This document shows positions 31,377-33,943 of a DNA stretch of 33,943 bases, one piece after another. The translations under genes were made by a program, and so were the position numbers. The notes beneath the pieces were generated by a model. That model saw only the letters and a program-made list of their open reading frames with translations. It had not been told where the DNA came from and did not search any database. The stretch is from contig JAAFHJ010000003.1 in assembly GCA_013298325.1 (NCBI GenBank), positions 1 through 33,943 of the forward strand, in the 5' to 3' direction. How positions within the stretch are numbered: the stretch's first letter is position 1; each line of letters opens with the position of its first letter. The DNA is from Myxococcales bacterium. GTDB taxonomy: Bacteria > Myxococcota_A > Polyangia > Polyangiales > Polyangiaceae.

Positions 31377-32901
31377 CCGCGAAGCGCACGACCCGGAGGC
31401 GCTCCCCTTCGTAGAGCACTTCTCCGACGCCGGTGAGCTTGCCGAAATGATCCTTCGGCGCCACGACGAGGACCTTCCCCTTGGCGGCCTCCTCGTGAAC
31501 CCACGCCGTATCGACGTCAAAGACCCAGGCGCGTGAGAACTCCTCTCCGTGGAGTCCGGAAAGGACCTCCGTCTGGGCGACGTCGCAAAAGATACGCACC
31601 GGTTTTTCACGCCGAAGTAGATCTGCGGCGATTCGTTCTTCCCTCCACGCATTTCGGTGAATCAATCGTAGATTCACCTGGTGGGGAACGACCTTTTCAA
31701 TCACCGTATAGGTCGCGAGCGCCCCGACGATGGCGGTCCCCACCAGCGCGCCGGTGAGCGCCCGGAGGGGGCGACCACCAATGACGACGGCGAGGGGCAG
31801 TCGGCGTGCCGCGAAGGCAACGAATGCGACCACGCCGTGGGCGAGGAGCGCCGCGTAGAAGGGGAGGACGGCAAAGAAATGTCGAAGAAGTCCAAGATGT
31901 TGACCGCGGACCCAGCCCCACGTAATGAAGGCCAAGAGCGCAGTGCCCACCAGCGCGAACGCGAGCCCTTCTCGGCGCTCTGCACGCAGGCGTAGCGGCG
32001 CCGCGTACCCGACAACGCCGAGGAACGCGAAGCCTACGAAGGGGCCGAGCTGGTGCCACGGCAAGCGGATCGCGTACCAGGTAATCCCTTTGTAGAAAGG
32101 GTCGAGAGTTCCGACGCCCGACTTGCGAGCGCTCTCGACAAACTTCGCGTTCTCTTTCGCAAATGCGAAGAACTCGCCATATTGAGCGCGGTGGGCAAAA
32201 ATCCACGCAACGATCGTGAGCCCGGGAAGCAGAATCGCGAGAAATCGTGTGTACATTCCGCGAGCGCTGCTGCCAGGCGGTATCGTGCGGCGGGCGACAA
32301 CCCGATAGGCGAGAGCCGCGAGCGCGAAGGCGGGGAGCGTCGACCACGCTTCGTAGCGGAGCACGCAGGCGAGCGAGAGGAGCAGTCCGGCTACCAGGTG
32401 ACCGACGCGGCTCCGTCGATCGACAAGAACGACCGCCCCGAGGAGGAGCGCCGCAAAGAGCGGCTCGGGCTCGCCCGTCTGCCCGTGCTCAATCGCGAAA
32501 GGAAAAAGAATCAATAGCAACGGTGCAAGACAGCGGACCGCGAGCGCACGCAACTCTTTGGCAGAAATTGGCGCAGATAAATCACCCTTCTTCTGCGGCG
32601 AGAGCGCCGCGACGAGGAGGAGCGGCTGCAAGGACGAAAGCCCCACATCGATCTTCCGCATCGCCTCCAGTCCCCCACCCAAAAGGTGAAGACCGGCGTA
32701 GCAAAAATGCCAAAGAGGGAGCCAGACCCAGTGCTGGCGGAGGTCGGTCGGGTTCGCGAGGAGCGTACGCCCGATGATGGCGTGGCCGTAGGCATCACCG
32801 TCCAGGTCGGGCCCGGCGCGAAGGAGATCGAGGCGGAGCGCCGCGAGGACGACCGCCGCGACGACCCCCGAAATCCACGGTGCCCACTGCCTGAATTTCA
32901 T
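31351..32901 (-). CDS. GT-C-type membrane glycosyltransferase-like protein
   Basis: A 516-residue integral membrane protein with about ten to twelve hydrophobic helices and a soluble C-terminal domain (about 420-516). After the first helix comes GPDLDGDAYGHAIIG (30-44), the acidic D-x-D-type loop found near the active site of GT-C enzymes, and then WLPLWHFCYAG and VLRYEAWSTLPAF, typical of the GT39/Pmt-like group. Such proteins transfer sugars from lipid-linked donors at the outer face of the inner membrane. Acceptor and donor are unknown. The start ATG 32901 overlaps the stop of the next upstream gene (ATGA). The stop overlaps the convergent CotH gene. Confidence 0.8.
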   Translation of the reverse strand: MKFRQWAPWISGVVAAVVLAALRLDLLRAGPDLDGDAYGHAIIGRTLLANPTDLRQHWVWLPLWHFCYAGLHLLGGGLEAMRKIDVGLSSLQPLLLVAALSPQKKGDLSAPISAKELRALAVRCLAPLLLILFPFAIEHGQTGEPEPLFAALLLGAVVLVDRRSRVGHLVAGLLLSLACVLRYEAWSTLPAFALAALAYRVVARRTIPPGSSARGMYTRFLAILLPGLTIVAWIFAHRAQYGEFFAFAKENAKFVESARKSGVGTLDPFYKGITWYAIRLPWHQLGPFVGFAFLGVVGYAAPLRLRAERREGLAFALVGTALLAFITWGWVRGQHLGLLRHFFAVLPFYAALLAHGVVAFVAFAARRLPLAVVIGGRPLRALTGALVGTAIVGALATYTVIEKVVPHQVNLRLIHRNAWREERIAADLLRREKPVRIFCDVAQTEVLSGLHGEEFSRAWVFDVDTAWVHEEAAKGKVLVVAPKDHFGKLTGVGEVLYEGERLRVVRFAATAPPTGL

Positions 32902-33943
32902 GGTACTTTCGGTGAATTCGGCGCCAGGGCCCCTGTTGAAGGGGGCCCGCCGTCTCTCACGACGCCGTTGCCAGGGAATTCGCTGGCGGTCGTGAACGGA
33001 CGGGCCCCTCGGCGGAGAAAGACGCGAACCGCCCCAAATGCGTACGCCTCCCAGTAGTCGCTGCGCAGCGTCTTTGCCATCGCAGCATCGTGATTTTCGA
33101 TGTCCTCAAGGGCATCTTCAAACGACGTGAGCGGGGCGCGATCAAACAGGACCCACGCCGCGGCGGGGTGAGTATCCAGGCGCTCGTGGACGTCTTTCCA
33201 ATGGGCGACTTCCATCCCCTTCACGACGGCTGCCACCGCCTCCTCGCGCCCGGTCGGCGCGGTGTCCAAGGCGCCGTGCCAGGCGGCATCGGCATCGAGA
33301 TCGTAGGAATAAATATAGGGGGTCGCCGACAATCGTTTCGCAAAGAAGAGGACGTAGGGATCGATCCCGTAGGTCTGAATGCGGTCGTCTGGCGCAGTGT
33401 GTGCTGCCAAAAAAGCGGCTGCTCCGCGCATTTCGCGCGGGTAGTAGTCGTAGCCGCGGAACGCATCGAGCCAGGGGCGCGAGATGGCGACGTTGGCTGC
33501 GTCAAAGGGCTCGCCCCGCTGGGCCGCCGTCGCCCCGATGGTCGCTGGCCAGGGGAAGAGAACGTGGGGCGCCCCCTGGAGCGTGAACCGAAGGTAGTAG
33601 ACGCCGACCGCCGCGAGCACCGCCCCCAGCGCCCCGGCGAAACGCCGAATTCCCAAAGATTTCGACCATTCCGAGCGATCGGCAAGCGCGAAAGCGAGGG
33701 TGACACCGAGGAGGTTTACGCCGAAAGTTGCAGGATGCAGATGATAGGGGAAGCCCTTCTTCTGAAGGATGACGCCAAAGACGCCAAGTGCGCTCCAGAA
33801 GACGATCGGGAGCGCCCGCAGCGGGAGGAGACGAGAGACGAGCGCGACAACACCGAGAACCGTCGCGCCCGCGGCCATCCGGAAGGGGACGGTGTTCCAG
33901 TCGAGCTCGTACAGCTCCCGCGGCGTGTGCGGCCAAATGTAGA
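32898..33943 (-). CDS. GT-C-like membrane protein (N terminus outside window)
   Basis: The C-terminal 348 residues of a polytopic membrane protein, open to the window edge; a Met at 33878 lies within the protein and is probably not the start, because coding continues before it (WPHTPRELYELDW). Several hydrophobic helices are followed by a soluble tail from about 33600 on, with RGYDYYPREMRGAAAFLAAHT, TYGIDPYVLFF and WEAYAFGAVRVFLRR. This tail pattern is found at the end of GT39-like mannosyltransferase-type proteins. It is co-translated with the GT-C gene downstream, and both probably act on the same cell-surface glycan. Not identifiable further without its N terminus. Confidence 0.75.
   Translation of the reverse strand, partial: YIWPHTPRELYELDWNTVPFRMAAGATVLGVVALVSRLLPLRALPIVFWSALGVFGVILQKKGFPYHLHPATFGVNLLGVTLAFALADRSEWSKSLGIRRFAGALGAVLAAVGVYYLRFTLQGAPHVLFPWPATIGATAAQRGEPFDAANVAISRPWLDAFRGYDYYPREMRGAAAFLAAHTAPDDRIQTYGIDPYVLFFAKRLSATPYIYSYDLDADAAWHGALDTAPTGREEAVAAVVKGMEVAHWKDVHERLDTHPAAAWVLFDRAPLTSFEDALEDIENHDAAMAKTLRSDYWEAYAFGAVRVFLRRGARPFTTASEFPGNGVVRDGGPPSTGALAPNSPKVP

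Noticed and set aside
1-33943. CRISPR arrays, insertion sequences, integrases, toxin-antitoxin or known defence modules
   Set aside because: None of their repeats or protein motifs could be seen on either strand.

Overview
The window is high-GC bacterial DNA, packed almost entirely with genes. Several traits point to a myxobacterium, most likely class Polyangia of the Myxococcota: a eukaryote-like Ser/Thr kinase and a kinase-like relative, lipoproteins with Asp/Ala-rich linkers, DUF4215 Cys repeats around a fibro-slime domain, an FGE-fold lipoprotein with Cys repeats, a CotH-kinase lipoprotein, and many small zinc-ribbon membrane proteins of unknown role. The assignment rests on gene content alone. 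I see no rRNA, tRNA, CRISPR array, transposase or prophage structural module.

Layout. Positions 1-1541 (+) hold the 3' end of an S41 C-terminal-processing protease. It meets tail to tail a minus-strand pair (1538-5289): a TauE/SafE permease translationally coupled to a two-domain radical SAM protein. Next on the minus strand is a fibro-slime/DUF4215 lipoprotein (5368-6996). A plus-strand run (7147-9786) has two zinc-ribbon membrane proteins, pterin-4a-carbinolamine dehydratase and RNase III. A minus-strand run then goes from 9799 to 19989: parvulin-type PPIase, an AT-hook/Lys-Ala-tailed small protein, a roughly 680-bp gene-poor gap, a zinc-ribbon/zincin membrane protein, a queuosine-precursor (VUT) transporter, an NtrY-like histidine kinase, PBP1A, and a Ser/Thr kinase. 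PgeF (20059-20772, +) is followed by a probable pseudokinase (20780-22435, -), which faces a divergent Cys-repeat/FGE-like lipoprotein (22502-24154, +).

The last third has a minus-strand trio (24165-27235): hotdog thioesterase, zinc-ribbon/Tudor-like protein, and a HEAT-THUMP-methyltransferase fusion. A divergent plus-strand pair (27350-28694) is a Tat-exported molybdopterin oxidoreductase with its PepSY-type membrane partner. Then come a chorismate mutase-like protein (-), a PAP2 phosphatase (+), a CotH lipoprotein (+), and two coupled GT-C-like membrane proteins (-), the second running off the window.

How they fit together. Envelope functions dominate: PBP1A with a co-translated histidine kinase, periplasmic PPIase and protease, PAP2 phosphatase, GT-C enzymes and three surface lipoproteins. 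Start/stop overlaps of the ATGA or GTGA type indicate translational coupling in five pairs (TauE/radical SAM, zincin/VUT, HK/PBP1A, the two GT-C proteins, and, with a longer 8-bp overlap, Mo-enzyme/PepSY). The most unusual items are the pseudokinase, the RNase III with Asn at a metal-binding Asp position, the zinc-ribbon/zincin membrane protein, and the HEAT-THUMP-MTase with its zinc-ribbon/Tudor neighbour. No single cluster is clearly a new defence or biosynthetic system; these are individual leads.
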